Assembly: GCA_023384135.1 (NCBI GenBank)
Contig: JAHDXS010000001.1
Location: 1,091,878 to 1,155,877, forward strand
DNA length: 64,000 nucleotides
Direction: 5' to 3'
From: Alphaproteobacteria bacterium
GTDB taxonomy: Bacteria > Pseudomonadota > Alphaproteobacteria > Micavibrionales > Micavibrionaceae
Positions 33,566 to 43,197 of the stretch are shown here, in pieces; position 1 is the stretch's first letter, and every line of letters begins with the position of its first letter. Position numbers and translations under genes: made by a program. Under the pieces are notes generated by a model that ran no database searches, had not been told where the DNA came from, and saw only the letters and a list, made by a program, of their open reading frames with translations.

Positions 33566-34906
33566 ATGACTACAAGGCTATCTGGGACTATTGGTCCCTC
33601 ACTGATCGTGCTGGCAATATTAGTGGCATTCCCCGCTGCCGCGCAGGAATCAACCGAAGTCACCCCTGTGATAGAAAGGCCTGCTGCACCAGCCGCCCTT
33701 GTTCTGGATCAGGCGATTGCCTGGGCTTTAGAAAAATCTCCTGTTTTGGGCGCATCTTCGGCGCGGGCTGATGCGGCGACAGCCAGCCGTTCACAGGCCG
33801 GAGCCTTGCCAAACCCGGAAGTTTCCATCGAGGCGGAGAATATCTATGGCGACGGCCCGTATGACGGTTTGGACGGGGCGGAAATCACATATGGCGTTTC
33901 ACAACTGGTCGAGCTTCCCGGCAAGCGCGGCAATCGTGTAAGGGTGGCCGATGCAGAAAAAACAAAAATTCATTATGCGCGTGACGCGGCAAGGCTTGAT
34001 CTGATCCGTGATGTAACAACAGCATTTGCAGAACTTGCCACCGCCCAGCAGGAGGTTGCCATTCTTGAAGAAGAGCGCAACCTGGCCACCGAAGTACGTG
34101 ATAGCGTCGCTGCCAAGGTACAGGCTGGAAAGGAGCCGCCTATTCAGAGAAACAAGGCAGAGATTGAGCTTTCAGCAAGCGGGATTGCCTTTGAGCGTTC
34201 CCTCCGTAATTTGACTACGAAAAAACAGGCTCTGGCCTCTCTTATGGGCGGAGATACAGGTGATTTTATCGTAACGATGGACAGTTTGCCGCCTTTGAGC
34301 GCACCGGAATCTCTTGAATCTTACCGCGCCCAGCTGCCGCAAACGCCGGATGTTAAAAGTCTTGATGCCGATGTCAATCAGGCAAAGGCTGGACTGTCCC
34401 TTGAGAAGGCCAACGTCATGCCTGACCCTACATTTAATTTTGGGGTCAGGGATTTTAGAGAGGACAATTCTCAAGCCTTTGTCGCTGGTCTTTCTATTCC
34501 TTTCCCTGTGTTCAATCTCAATCGTGCAGGTGTTGAACGCGCGGGGCATGATCTGAACGCCGCCATGCTGGATCAGCGGGGGGCGCGGCTCTCTCTTGAT
34601 ACGCAGCTGATGTCCGCCTATGGCGATTTTGCCAGCGCCTATAGCGAAGCAAACGCCCTTAAAACCTCTGTCTTGCCGGGAGCAGAAGAAGCATTCAGTT
34701 TCGCCCGCGAAGGATATGACGCAGGTAAATTCGGCTATCTCGAAGTGCTGGACGCGCAGCGCACACTGTTCGATGCTCGCAAGCAATTCAATGAGTCCGT
34801 ATTGGATTATCACCGCCAGAGAGCCACGATTGAGCGCATGACCGCAATTCATGCCGAACAACATGAAATCAAAAAGGAAGCAAAAAATGAAACGATCAAA
34901 AATTAA
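33566..34906 (+). CDS. czcC: CzcC-type outer-membrane efflux protein (TolC superfamily)
   Basis: A 446-residue outer-membrane channel subunit. After a signal peptide (residues 1-27, ending AAAQES) come two outer membrane efflux domains with the expected repeated heptad helices (QAGALPNPEVSIEAENIYGDGPYDG, SQLVELPGKRGNRVRVADAEK) and the second half (EANALKTSVLPGAEEAFSFAREGYDAGKFGYLEVLDAQRTL). It forms the trimeric exit duct for the RND pump encoded downstream. The adaptor gene overlaps its end by 20 bases. Confidence 0.9.
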   Translation: MTTRLSGTIGPSLIVLAILVAFPAAAQESTEVTPVIERPAAPAALVLDQAIAWALEKSPVLGASSARADAATASRSQAGALPNPEVSIEAENIYGDGPYDGLDGAEITYGVSQLVELPGKRGNRVRVADAEKTKIHYARDAARLDLIRDVTTAFAELATAQQEVAILEEERNLATEVRDSVAAKVQAGKEPPIQRNKAEIELSASGIAFERSLRNLTTKKQALASLMGGDTGDFIVTMDSLPPLSAPESLESYRAQLPQTPDVKSLDADVNQAKAGLSLEKANVMPDPTFNFGVRDFREDNSQAFVAGLSIPFPVFNLNRAGVERAGHDLNAAMLDQRGARLSLDTQLMSAYGDFASAYSEANALKTSVLPGAEEAFSFAREGYDAGKFGYLEVLDAQRTLFDARKQFNESVLDYHRQRATIERMTAIHAEQHEIKKEAKNETIKN

Positions 34907-36206
34907 AACCCTTCTTCTGACAGGGGTTGCCGTCATTGGTCTCTCTGGCGCATTTGCTTGGAATTACTTTACGCCGCCGAGCCATGCCGCTGAAGGTCAT
35001 GGGGATGAACATGGACACGCGGAAGGCGAAGAAAAGCACGATGAGGGCAAAGAAGAGCAGCACGGCCACGGCCATGAAGATGCCAAAAGTGAAGCCAAAG
35101 ATGACGGACATGGCCACGAGGCCGACGGCGGAGAAGAAGGCGAGCATGCCGAAGAAGGTATGATCGCGCTAACCGCCGAACAAGTTACAGCCGCTGGTAT
35201 TAAAATCGCCGCCGTTGGCCCCGGTAAACTGGCGCGGGAAGTTTCTGTCCCCGGCAAGATCGTAGCCGCTGCCGACCGTATGGCGCAGATCGTTCCAAAA
35301 GTCGGCGGCACCGTGACGGAAGCCAAGAAGAATCTTGGCGACACAGTTGAGAAAGGCGAAGTGCTGGCTTTGATTGAAAGTCGCGAGATGGCGGAAGCCG
35401 TTGCCGACTATCTGGCTGCCAAACGCGCTGAAGAGTTGTCCCTCACCACGTTTAATCGCGAGAAGGGTCTGTGGGATAAAAAGATCACGGCGGAGCAGGA
35501 TTACTTAAGCGCGAAGAACGCGCATCAGGAAGCCAAAATCCGTCTTGACCTGACACGCCAGAAGTTACAGGCGCTTGGTCACGACGAGGTTATGATTAAA
35601 ACCTATGAAGGCGCGGGATCTGCCGATAGATTACGCTTCCATGAATTACGTTCTCCGTTGCCGGGGCGTGTCATCGCCCGTGAGCTTACGTTAGGCGAGT
35701 ATGTTGATACAACGCATTCGGCTTACACAGTCGCGGATTTAAGCGTGGTGTGGGTTGAAACCGCGATTGCGCCGGGAGATTTGCCTTTTGTAAAAGAAGG
35801 ACAGATGGCCAATGTGATAGGAAGCGGCGGCAAAGCCGAGGGCAAGCTGATTTTCGTCAGCCCGGCCATTGATCCTGAAACACGTTCTGCCAAGGCTATT
35901 ATAGAACTGCAAAACGCGGAGGGCACATGGAGACCGGGTGAATTCGCAACCGCTGCTATCGCGACCTCGGCACAAGAAGTTGATCTGATCGTTCCGAAGG
36001 ATGCCATTCAAGCTCTGGAAGGCAAGCCAGCCATCTTTGTTCGTACGGATAAAGGTTTCGAGAAGCGTGTCGTGACGACAGGCCGTGAAGATAGCCGTCA
36101 TATCGAAATCGTTTCCGGTATTGAATTTGGCGAACCCGTGGCAGTTACCGGCACGTTTACTCTGAAGGCGGAGCTTGGAAAAGCCGAAGCCGAACACGCA
36201 CACTAA
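34887..36206 (+). CDS. czcB: CzcB-type RND periplasmic adaptor with His-rich N-terminal region
   Basis: A 439-residue membrane fusion protein. Start at 34887, where AAGGAAG precedes the ATG; an earlier in-frame ATG lies farther inside czcC without such a site. Membrane anchor at residues 8-28. Residues 33-88 are a His/Asp/Glu-rich stretch with repeated G-H-x-x-E-H motifs, probably a metal-capture tail. Then the lipoyl/barrel-sandwich (APVGGTVTEAKKNLGDTVEKGEVL-like, residues 130-165), the coiled-coil hairpin and the beta-barrel domain (PGRVIARELTLGEYVDTTH). It links CzcA to CzcC and hands metal to the pump. Confidence 0.9.
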   Translation: MKRSKIKTLLLTGVAVIGLSGAFAWNYFTPPSHAAEGHGDEHGHAEGEEKHDEGKEEQHGHGHEDAKSEAKDDGHGHEADGGEEGEHAEEGMIALTAEQVTAAGIKIAAVGPGKLAREVSVPGKIVAAADRMAQIVPKVGGTVTEAKKNLGDTVEKGEVLALIESREMAEAVADYLAAKRAEELSLTTFNREKGLWDKKITAEQDYLSAKNAHQEAKIRLDLTRQKLQALGHDEVMIKTYEGAGSADRLRFHELRSPLPGRVIARELTLGEYVDTTHSAYTVADLSVVWVETAIAPGDLPFVKEGQMANVIGSGGKAEGKLIFVSPAIDPETRSAKAIIELQNAEGTWRPGEFATAAIATSAQEVDLIVPKDAIQALEGKPAIFVRTDKGFEKRVVTTGREDSRHIEIVSGIEFGEPVAVTGTFTLKAELGKAEAEHAH

Positions 36207-36219
36207 GAAAGCATAGATT

Positions 36220-39200
36220 ATGATCGAGAAAATCCTTAGTTTTTCCATCGCGCACCGGCTGTTGATCGTCATGATCACGGCAGTCCTTGCTGCGTATGGT
36301 ATGTTTTCACTCACCAAGCTGCCCATCGACGCAGTGCCGGATATCACGAATAATCAGGTGGCGATCAATATCGAAGTCCCGTCCCTGTCGCCGTTTGAGG
36401 TGGAGAAGCAAGTGACATATCCCATCGAAACGGCGATGGCGGGAATACCGGGGCTGGTCTATACGCGCTCTCTTTCGCGTAACGGCTTCGCACAGGTAAC
36501 AGTAATTTTTGAGGATAACGTCGATCTTTATTTTGCGCGTTCACAAGTCAATGAACGATTAGCGCAAGCCAAGGAAGCCTTGCCGGAAGGCGCGGAGCCG
36601 CGCATGGGCGCGATCTCCACGGGTCTTGGCGAGATTTATATGTGGACGGTCGAATACGAAAAGCCGGAAGAACCCTATACCACTCCCGAAGGCCGGACGC
36701 TGACGAACGATTTTGAAAAAGCCATGTATTTGCGGACGGTGCAGGACTGGATTATCCGGCCACAGCTTAAGAATGTTCCGGGCGTCGCCGAAGTCGATGC
36801 TATCGGCGGATACGCGCAGGAATACCATGTCCAGCCTGACCCGCAGAAACTCGCCTCTCTGGGTTTGAGCTTCTCGGACGTTATCGAGGCGATTGAACGC
36901 AATAACGCCAGCACGGGTGCAGGGTTTCTGGAGCAAAAAGGGGAATCCTATGTAGTTCGCGCTGATGGACGACTGGAAACGACTGAGCAGATCGGTAATG
37001 TCGTTCTCTCCACCCGTGGCGGTATTCCGCTTTATGTGAAGGACGTGGCGACTGTTGGTCTTGGCAAGGAACTTCGTACGGGCAGCGCCAGTGAAAATGA
37101 CCATGAAGTCGTTGTTGGCACGACAATGATGCTGAAAGGCGCGAACAGCCGGATTGTATCGGGCGCCGTCGATAAGAAACTTGCAGAAATCAATAAATCT
37201 CTACCTGAAGGGATCAAGGCCAAAACGGTTTTAAACCGAACCAAGCTGGTTAATGCAACAATCCATACGGTACAGAAAAACCTCGGTGAGGGTGCGCTTC
37301 TGGTCGTCGTCGTTCTCTTCCTGTTGCTCGGTAACTTCCGTGCTGCCGTGATTACCGCACTTGTAATCCCCATTGCTATGATGATGACGGCGACTGGAAT
37401 GTTGAAAATGGGCATCAGCGCGAACCTTATGAGCATGGGCGCGCTTGATTTTGGTCTGATCGTGGATGGAGCTGTGATTATCACGGAAAACTGTCTGCGC
37501 CGTCTGGCAGAACGCCAGCATCATGAAGGTCGATTGCTGAACTTGCAAGAGCGCATGCAGGAAGTCATCGAAGCCAGCCGCCAGATGATCCAGCCTGCCG
37601 TGTTCGGGCAGATGATTATCATTACGGTCTATCTACCCCTGCTGACCTTTACAGGCGTTGAAGGAAAAATGTTTGAGCCGATGGCGATGACCGTCATTAT
37701 CGCGCTGATTGCGGCCTTCCTCCTTTCCATCACCTTCGTTCCGGCCATGATTGCCTTGTGCATTACCGGCAAAGTCGAAGAGAAGGAAAGCCGTATTATG
37801 ACTGGCGCAAAATCTGGCTACGCACCGATGTTGAACTGGTCGCTGAACAAGCCAAAAGTGGTTGTGATGGCGGCGGTGATATTCTTTGTCTTCTCTCTTT
37901 TCGTGGGCAGCCGTCTGGGGCAGGAATTTATCCCGTCTTTGGATGAAAAAGATATCGCGATGCATGCGATGAGAATTCCTAGCACCGGGATTTCTGAATC
38001 GACAGCTATGCAGTTGCAGGTTGAAAAGGCCATCAGCGCCTTGCCGGAGGTCGCCTTCGTTTATTCCAAGACAGGCACAGCGGAAATGGCGGCTGATCCG
38101 ATGCCCCCTAACGTCTCAGATACGTTCGTTATTCTAAAGCCGCACGAGGAATGGCCTGACCAATCCATGAACAAGGCGGACTTCATAGAAAAGCTGGCAA
38201 AGGCCGTCGGTCAGGTGCCGGGGAATAACTATGAATATACCCAGCCGATCCAGATGCGGTTTAATGAGTTAATCTCAGGTGTTCGTAGTGACGTTGCGGT
38301 AAAAGTCTATGGTGATGAATTTGAAACCATGACGGATACAGCCAATAAAATCGCTACAGTTTTAAGAAGCATTGAAGGTGCGGCAGACGTCAAAGTAGAA
38401 CAAACATCGGGCCTTCCTATGCTTGATATCGACCTCAATAAAGAGGCGATTGCCCGGTATGGCTTGAATATCGGGGATATACTCGACCTGATATCGTCTG
38501 CGATTGGCGGGCGGGAGGCAGGACTTATATTTGAAGGCGACAGGCGTTTCCCTATCGTGGTTCGCCTGCCGGAAACAGTACGGCAAGACATACCCGCCCT
38601 TGAAAATCTGCCTGTCCCTGTTCCGCATGAAGATGGTGAAAGCGGTGCATTCGTTCCCTTGAAGGAAGTCGCCAGTTTCCGTCTGTCGGAAGGGCCGAAC
38701 CAGATCAGCCGTGAAAACGGTAAACGGCGCGTGGTCGTACAGGCCAATGTGCGAGGGCGTGATATAGGCTCCTTTGTCATGGAAGCGCAAGCGGCGCTCG
38801 ACAAACAAGCCAAGCTGCCTCCCGGACTGTGGCTGGACTGGGGCGGTCAGTTTGAAAATCTGGTCGCGGCGCAAAACCGTCTGATGATCGTTGTTCCGGC
38901 CTGTTTCTTCCTGATTTTCATGATGCTGTTTACGGCATTGGGATCGGCGAAGCAGGCATTGCTGGTATTCAGCGGCGTACCATTGGCGATATCAGGCGGT
39001 ATCCTGACACTGTTCCTGCGCGACATGCCGTTTTCAATTCCGGCGGCGGTGGGTTTTATCGCTCTGTCCGGTATCGCGGTTCTGAACGGCCTTGTCATGA
39101 TTACTTACATCAATGACCTTGTGAAGAAAGGGTTGGCTGTCCAGGAAGCCATTGTCGAAGGCGCATTAACACGTCTTCGTCCTGTTCTGATGACCGCGCT

Positions 39201-39405
39201 GGTGGCATCACTTGGCTTCGTGCCGATGGCACTGGCGACAGGCACTGGAGCCGAGGTGCAGAAGCCTCTTGCCACGGTTGTTATCGGTGGTCTGATTACG
39301 GCTACGCTGCTGACGCTGATCGTACTGCCCGCGCTTTATAAACTTTTCTCGAAAAAGGATCAGGCTGTACTCGACGAAGAATTTCTTGAAAAACCCAGCC
39401 ATTAG
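36220..39405 (+). CDS. czcA: CzcA-type heavy-metal RND efflux pump
   Basis: A 1061-residue inner-membrane proton/metal antiporter of the HME-RND group. TM1 follows MIEKILSFSIAHRLLIVMITAVLA; the TM4 proton-relay signature DFGLIVDGAVIITEN (near residue 410) has the two Asp and the Glu typical of divalent cation pumps. Large periplasmic loops lie between TM1-TM2 and TM7-TM8, and the C-terminal FxKDQ-like tail ends at full length. It should export Zn, Cd, Co or Ni together with CzcB and CzcC. Which metal cannot be read reliably. Confidence 0.93.
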   Translation: MIEKILSFSIAHRLLIVMITAVLAAYGMFSLTKLPIDAVPDITNNQVAINIEVPSLSPFEVEKQVTYPIETAMAGIPGLVYTRSLSRNGFAQVTVIFEDNVDLYFARSQVNERLAQAKEALPEGAEPRMGAISTGLGEIYMWTVEYEKPEEPYTTPEGRTLTNDFEKAMYLRTVQDWIIRPQLKNVPGVAEVDAIGGYAQEYHVQPDPQKLASLGLSFSDVIEAIERNNASTGAGFLEQKGESYVVRADGRLETTEQIGNVVLSTRGGIPLYVKDVATVGLGKELRTGSASENDHEVVVGTTMMLKGANSRIVSGAVDKKLAEINKSLPEGIKAKTVLNRTKLVNATIHTVQKNLGEGALLVVVVLFLLLGNFRAAVITALVIPIAMMMTATGMLKMGISANLMSMGALDFGLIVDGAVIITENCLRRLAERQHHEGRLLNLQERMQEVIEASRQMIQPAVFGQMIIITVYLPLLTFTGVEGKMFEPMAMTVIIALIAAFLLSITFVPAMIALCITGKVEEKESRIMTGAKSGYAPMLNWSLNKPKVVVMAAVIFFVFSLFVGSRLGQEFIPSLDEKDIAMHAMRIPSTGISESTAMQLQVEKAISALPEVAFVYSKTGTAEMAADPMPPNVSDTFVILKPHEEWPDQSMNKADFIEKLAKAVGQVPGNNYEYTQPIQMRFNELISGVRSDVAVKVYGDEFETMTDTANKIATVLRSIEGAADVKVEQTSGLPMLDIDLNKEAIARYGLNIGDILDLISSAIGGREAGLIFEGDRRFPIVVRLPETVRQDIPALENLPVPVPHEDGESGAFVPLKEVASFRLSEGPNQISRENGKRRVVVQANVRGRDIGSFVMEAQAALDKQAKLPPGLWLDWGGQFENLVAAQNRLMIVVPACFFLIFMMLFTALGSAKQALLVFSGVPLAISGGILTLFLRDMPFSIPAAVGFIALSGIAVLNGLVMITYINDLVKKGLAVQEAIVEGALTRLRPVLMTALVASLGFVPMALATGTGAEVQKPLATVVIGGLITATLLTLIVLPALYKLFSKKDQAVLDEEFLEKPSH

Positions 39406-39417
39406 AAAGGAAAGACA

Positions 39418-39936
39418 ATGAAAAAATCACTGCAAGCCATCATGATTCTTACTGCGCTTGCATTCCCATCTTATGCGAATGCAGAAGAAAAGAAGGAAGT
39501 ACCTGAAAATATACAAAAGAGATATGATCGCCGCACAGAAGATATGAAGGCGTTTGATAAAAATAAGGATGGTATTTTACAGGCCGAGGAATTGCAGGGT
39601 AGCAAGACTGTAAAATTTGGTGCTGCAGACCTCAACAAGGACGGCATACTGTCACCTGAAGAAGTGGCTGCTTCCATAGAAACCCGTAAAGCGGTCATTG
39701 GAGAAAAATATGGAGAGGCTATGGCCAAACAGCAAGCCAATCGGGTAAAAAATCGCTACAAGAATGCCGACCAGAATGATGACGGAAAAGTTTCAAAAGA
39801 AGAATACGATGCTTATATGAGTAAGCATCAAGCGAATTTCGACCGTAACGGAGATGGAGTAATTTCCAAGGAAGAATACCGTACGGATGGAGAAAAACTA
39901 CCAAGTTCTTATTTACGCAAACCAGAAAAGGAATAA
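39418..39936 (+). CDS. Periplasmic EF-hand protein, 172 aa
   Basis: A 172-residue protein with a signal peptide (residues 1-22, ending SYANA) and four EF-hand loops at about residues 47-58 (DKNKDGILQAEE), 71-82 (DLNKDGILSPEE), 118-129 (DQNDDGKVSKEE) and 142-153 (DRNGDGVISKEE). All have complete Asp/Asn/Gly/Glu ligand sets, so Ca2+ binding is likely. It lies 12 bases after czcA in the same operon; a metal-buffering or sensing role is inferred. EF-hand proteins inside czc-type operons are known in alphaproteobacteria, role untested to my knowledge. Confidence 0.85.
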   Translation: MKKSLQAIMILTALAFPSYANAEEKKEVPENIQKRYDRRTEDMKAFDKNKDGILQAEELQGSKTVKFGAADLNKDGILSPEEVAASIETRKAVIGEKYGEAMAKQQANRVKNRYKNADQNDDGKVSKEEYDAYMSKHQANFDRNGDGVISKEEYRTDGEKLPSSYLRKPEKE

Positions 39937-39939
39937 AAA

Positions 39940-40449
39940 ATGTTTCAATCAAAATTTCTTGTTTTAACAGCAGTATCTGTATTATCGCTGGGCCTTCCCG
40001 CCTATGCGGCAGACGAACATGATCATGGAGCAGAAGGGCATGCGGAAGCGGCATCCGAAGCGCATGGCGATGGCCACGGTCATGACGAAAAGCCACATTT
40101 CTCAGTCACGAAACCTGCTACCGTGGAAGCTGCATGGGCTATGGTCGATGAAACCGTCCTCGCCGCCCGTCAGGCCATCAAGGACAATAATGCCGATGGC
40201 CTCCACCAGGCCGGAGAGAAGCTTGCCGCCGCCGTAGCGGCCTTGCACGACCATCCGCAGGCTGTGAAAGAGGAAAATGGTCAGAAACTGACGCAGGCCT
40301 TGGATCAGCTATCCAAGACGGTCGACCGTTTCCATCACGCCGCAGAAGATAAAAATACGGCTGGCGCTACAGAAGCACTGGATCTTTTTGAAAGCCAGAA
40401 AGCCCTGGTTCAATCTTTGTATCCATCTATTGAGAATGTAGAGCCTTAG
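39940..40449 (+). CDS. Secreted His-rich protein of the metal operon, 169 aa
   Basis: Unknown family, 169 residues. Signal peptide to about residue 23 (SLGLPAYA-AD), then a His/Glu-rich run (EHDHGAEGHAEAASEAHGDGHGHDEK) and a helical domain (residues 60-165, two long amphipathic helices with KTVDRFHHAAEDK). The His-rich part resembles the adaptor's N-terminal tail, so it could bind Zn or Cd in the periplasm and present it to the pump. It begins three bases after the EF-hand gene stop. Function is inferred from composition and place. Confidence 0.7.
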   Translation: MFQSKFLVLTAVSVLSLGLPAYAADEHDHGAEGHAEAASEAHGDGHGHDEKPHFSVTKPATVEAAWAMVDETVLAARQAIKDNNADGLHQAGEKLAAAVAALHDHPQAVKEENGQKLTQALDQLSKTVDRFHHAAEDKNTAGATEALDLFESQKALVQSLYPSIENVEP

Positions 40450-40520
40450 AAAGAAGATTGGCAGAGATCCGTCTCGTTATATTAATCCCATCGATTTAGA
40501 GCTATAGGATCCAGAACTGC

Positions 40521-42659
40521 ATGAGTTTGAATTCTCGACAAATTAAAGAAGTCGTTTTCGTCGTCCAGAACATGGATTGCCCGACCGAAGAGCAAATTAT
40601 TCGTAACGGTCTTGCAAAAGTTGCAGGTATCGATGATCTGCGTTTTAATCTCATGCAGAGAGAGTTGACCGTTCGTCATCATCTTGAAGACGATGGCGCG
40701 ATTTTTTCCATGTTGCAAAATCTTAAAATGGATCCATCGCGAAAAGACGATGTGAGTTCCCTAGCCGAAGACCATCATGAGACGGTTTCGTGGCGTTCTA
40801 AAATCTTAGTCGGGTTCTCAGGAGCCGCCGCGATCACGGCGGAAGCTGTAGGCTGGACGCTGGATAACGAACAATCAGTTTTTGTTATTGCTTTGTCGCT
40901 CCTGGCCATTGCGGCTGGTGGCGTCGAGACGTTTAAAAAGGGCATCGTGGCCCTGCGGACGTTTACGCTCAATATCAATTTTCTGATGATGATCGCGATT
41001 GCCGGAGCCGTTCTGATAGGCGAATGGCCGGAAGCGGCGATGGTGACTTTCCTTTTCGCACTGGCCGAAATGATCGAAGCATACTCGCTTGACCGCGCTC
41101 GGAATGCGATTCGCAGCCTGATGGAAATGACGCCTGAATCGGCGATGACGAAACAGCCGGACGGAAGCTGGAAAGAAATGCCCGTCGCGGAAGTGGCTAT
41201 GGATTCCATTATTCTCGTCAAGCCTGGAGAACGCATACCGCTGGACGGCGTGATTACCACGGGACAACCCGCCATTAACCAAGCTCCGATCACTGGGGAA
41301 AGCATGCCAGTCGACAAAAAGATCGGTGATGCCGTATTTGCAGGGACGATCAATGAGCGTAGCACGTTCGAGTTTCGTGTCACCGCGAATAAGGGCGACA
41401 CAACGCTTGCTCGTATAATACGTTCCGTACAGACGGCGCAAGGAGAGCGCGCGCCGACCCAAAGGTTTGTCGACCGTTTCGCCTATTATTATACGCCAGC
41501 CGTTGTCGTGCTGGCGGCGTTGATCGCGGCTGTCCCCCCGATCTTCTTTGGCGCGGCCTTTACGCCTTGGTTTTACAAGGCGTTGGTCACGCTTGTCATC
41601 GCCTGCCCTTGCGCCTTGGTGATTTCAACGCCGGTGACGGTCGTTAGCGGCCTTGCCGCTGCCGCCCGCCGGGGAATACTTATCAAAGGGGGTGTTTATC
41701 TGGAAGAAGGCCGTAAGCTAAAGGCGCTGGCGCTGGACAAGACCGGAACGCTTACTCACGGCAAGCCCAAAATGACGGATATTCACCCTTTGACAGATCA
41801 GCCGGAAGACAAGCTATTGCAAATAGCCGCCAGCCTAGAAACCCATTCCGAGCATCCGGTGGCGTCCGCAATCGTGACCAGCTGGAGCGATAAAAAAGGC
41901 GAACTGCTGAATACCAGCGGTTTCGAATCTATTATCGGGCGCGGCGCTAAAGGTGTGGTGGACGGGACGCTTTATTATGTCGGAAACCACCGTCTGATCG
42001 AAGAACTGAATATTTGCAATAAAGATGTCGAAGCTGTGCTTGAGCGTCTGGAAAAAGAAGGAAAGACGGTGGTTATTCTCGCCAGCGAGACGCAGCCGCT
42101 TTGCATTTTCGCTGTGGCCGATACTATCCGCGATTCAAGTATTCAGGCGATTAAGGCCATGCAGGCGCACGGCGTTCATTGCGTCGTCTTGACCGGAGAT
42201 AACCAAACGACCGCCGATGCGATTGGCAGGGAAGTCGGCGTTCAGGAAGTGCGCGGCAATATGTTGCCGGAAGATAAATTGAAGGCCATTGAAGAATTGC
42301 GCCAGCGTTATGGCGTGGTAGGCATGGTGGGCGATGGCATCAACGATGCGCCAGCCTTGGCAAAAGCCTCGATAGGCTTTGCGATGGGTGCGGCTGGCAC
42401 GGATACCGCGCTGGAGACAGCAGATGTGGCCTTAATGGAAGATGATCTTCGCCGTATTCCCGTCTTTATCGCGCTAAGTGCAAAAACCAGTCGTATTTTA
42501 AAACAGAATATTACGCTAGCGATTGGAATTAAGGCCGTCTTTCTCGTCTTGACTATTGCCAATCTCTCGACGTTGTGGATGGCTGTGTTTGCCGATCTGG
42601 GTGCGAGCCTTATTGTAGTCTTCAATGGACTTCGTTTACTTAGGAATAGAAAAGGGTAA
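40521..42659 (+). CDS. cadA: CadA/ZntA-type P1B ATPase (Zn/Cd/Pb exporter)
   Basis: A 712-residue P-type ATPase. N-terminal HMA domain with the MDCPTEE ligand pattern (VVQNMDCPTEEQII); membrane metal site C362-P-C364 in ACPCALVISTPVT; phosphorylation site Asp406 in DKTGTLTHGK; nucleotide domain E-H-P motif (SEHPVASAI) and hinge GDGINDAPALAKASIGFAMG. The CPC plus C-terminal features place it with the Zn2+/Cd2+/Pb2+ group. It exports metal from cytoplasm to periplasm, where CzcCBA would take over. No MerR or ArsR regulator gene is seen within the block. Confidence 0.93.
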   Translation: MSLNSRQIKEVVFVVQNMDCPTEEQIIRNGLAKVAGIDDLRFNLMQRELTVRHHLEDDGAIFSMLQNLKMDPSRKDDVSSLAEDHHETVSWRSKILVGFSGAAAITAEAVGWTLDNEQSVFVIALSLLAIAAGGVETFKKGIVALRTFTLNINFLMMIAIAGAVLIGEWPEAAMVTFLFALAEMIEAYSLDRARNAIRSLMEMTPESAMTKQPDGSWKEMPVAEVAMDSIILVKPGERIPLDGVITTGQPAINQAPITGESMPVDKKIGDAVFAGTINERSTFEFRVTANKGDTTLARIIRSVQTAQGERAPTQRFVDRFAYYYTPAVVVLAALIAAVPPIFFGAAFTPWFYKALVTLVIACPCALVISTPVTVVSGLAAAARRGILIKGGVYLEEGRKLKALALDKTGTLTHGKPKMTDIHPLTDQPEDKLLQIAASLETHSEHPVASAIVTSWSDKKGELLNTSGFESIIGRGAKGVVDGTLYYVGNHRLIEELNICNKDVEAVLERLEKEGKTVVILASETQPLCIFAVADTIRDSSIQAIKAMQAHGVHCVVLTGDNQTTADAIGREVGVQEVRGNMLPEDKLKAIEELRQRYGVVGMVGDGINDAPALAKASIGFAMGAAGTDTALETADVALMEDDLRRIPVFIALSAKTSRILKQNITLAIGIKAVFLVLTIANLSTLWMAVFADLGASLIVVFNGLRLLRNRKG

Positions 42660-42690
42660 CTTACTCGCATTTCCAGTAGTAAATACGCGT

Positions 42691-43197
42691 CTAATCGCAG
42701 CGGTAAATGTAGTTTGTGCCATCTATTCTGATTTCGCTGTAATCCATGCCTAGATCACGGGCGATGGCTTCATAATCGATATAGTATTGCAGGGCTTTCG
42801 GGATTTCGCCGTATAAGCCTTCCTCTACAAACTGCTCTGCCAAGTCTTTCAGGCTGTCCAGCTCGTACAGGTCAATGTCAAACTGGTCTGGCGTGTCTTT
42901 ACTAAGATCAAAATTATACCCTGCCTCGCCTACGGCTATGATGACCTTGATTTTATCGTCTTCGCTCCAGTCGTCCACGGCTTCCAGATAGGCCGCAAAG
43001 TTTCCCTGATGAACGCCAAGCGCCTTAAATAAATCTGCGTCAATGCTTTCACCGTCTATAAATTGCAGCTCAAATTCTTCTACTGGCTGGCCGTAGGAAT
43101 TCAGCAGTTTATCTGCCTTCTCGTTATATTCCGCCGATGTCTCAAAAAAGAAACCGTTGGCGCTGGTGTCGTAGGGCTGTGCGTGAAGTGTTGTCAT
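42691..43197 (-). CDS. ardA: ArdA antirestriction protein
   Basis: A 168-residue, very acidic protein of the ArdA family: it mimics B-form DNA and blocks type I restriction enzymes. Family marks seen are EFELQFIDGESIDADLFKALG, the NFAAYLEAVDDW segment and the C-terminal YYIDYEAIARDLGMDYSEI with the GTNYIYRC end. The start was set at 43197, with AGAGGA upstream; a longer frame to 43275 lacks a ribosome site. ArdA genes are typical entry-phase genes of plasmids and mobilisable elements. It is convergent with the cadA gene. Confidence 0.9.
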   Translation of the reverse strand: MTTLHAQPYDTSANGFFFETSAEYNEKADKLLNSYGQPVEEFELQFIDGESIDADLFKALGVHQGNFAAYLEAVDDWSEDDKIKVIIAVGEAGYNFDLSKDTPDQFDIDLYELDSLKDLAEQFVEEGLYGEIPKALQYYIDYEAIARDLGMDYSEIRIDGTNYIYRCD

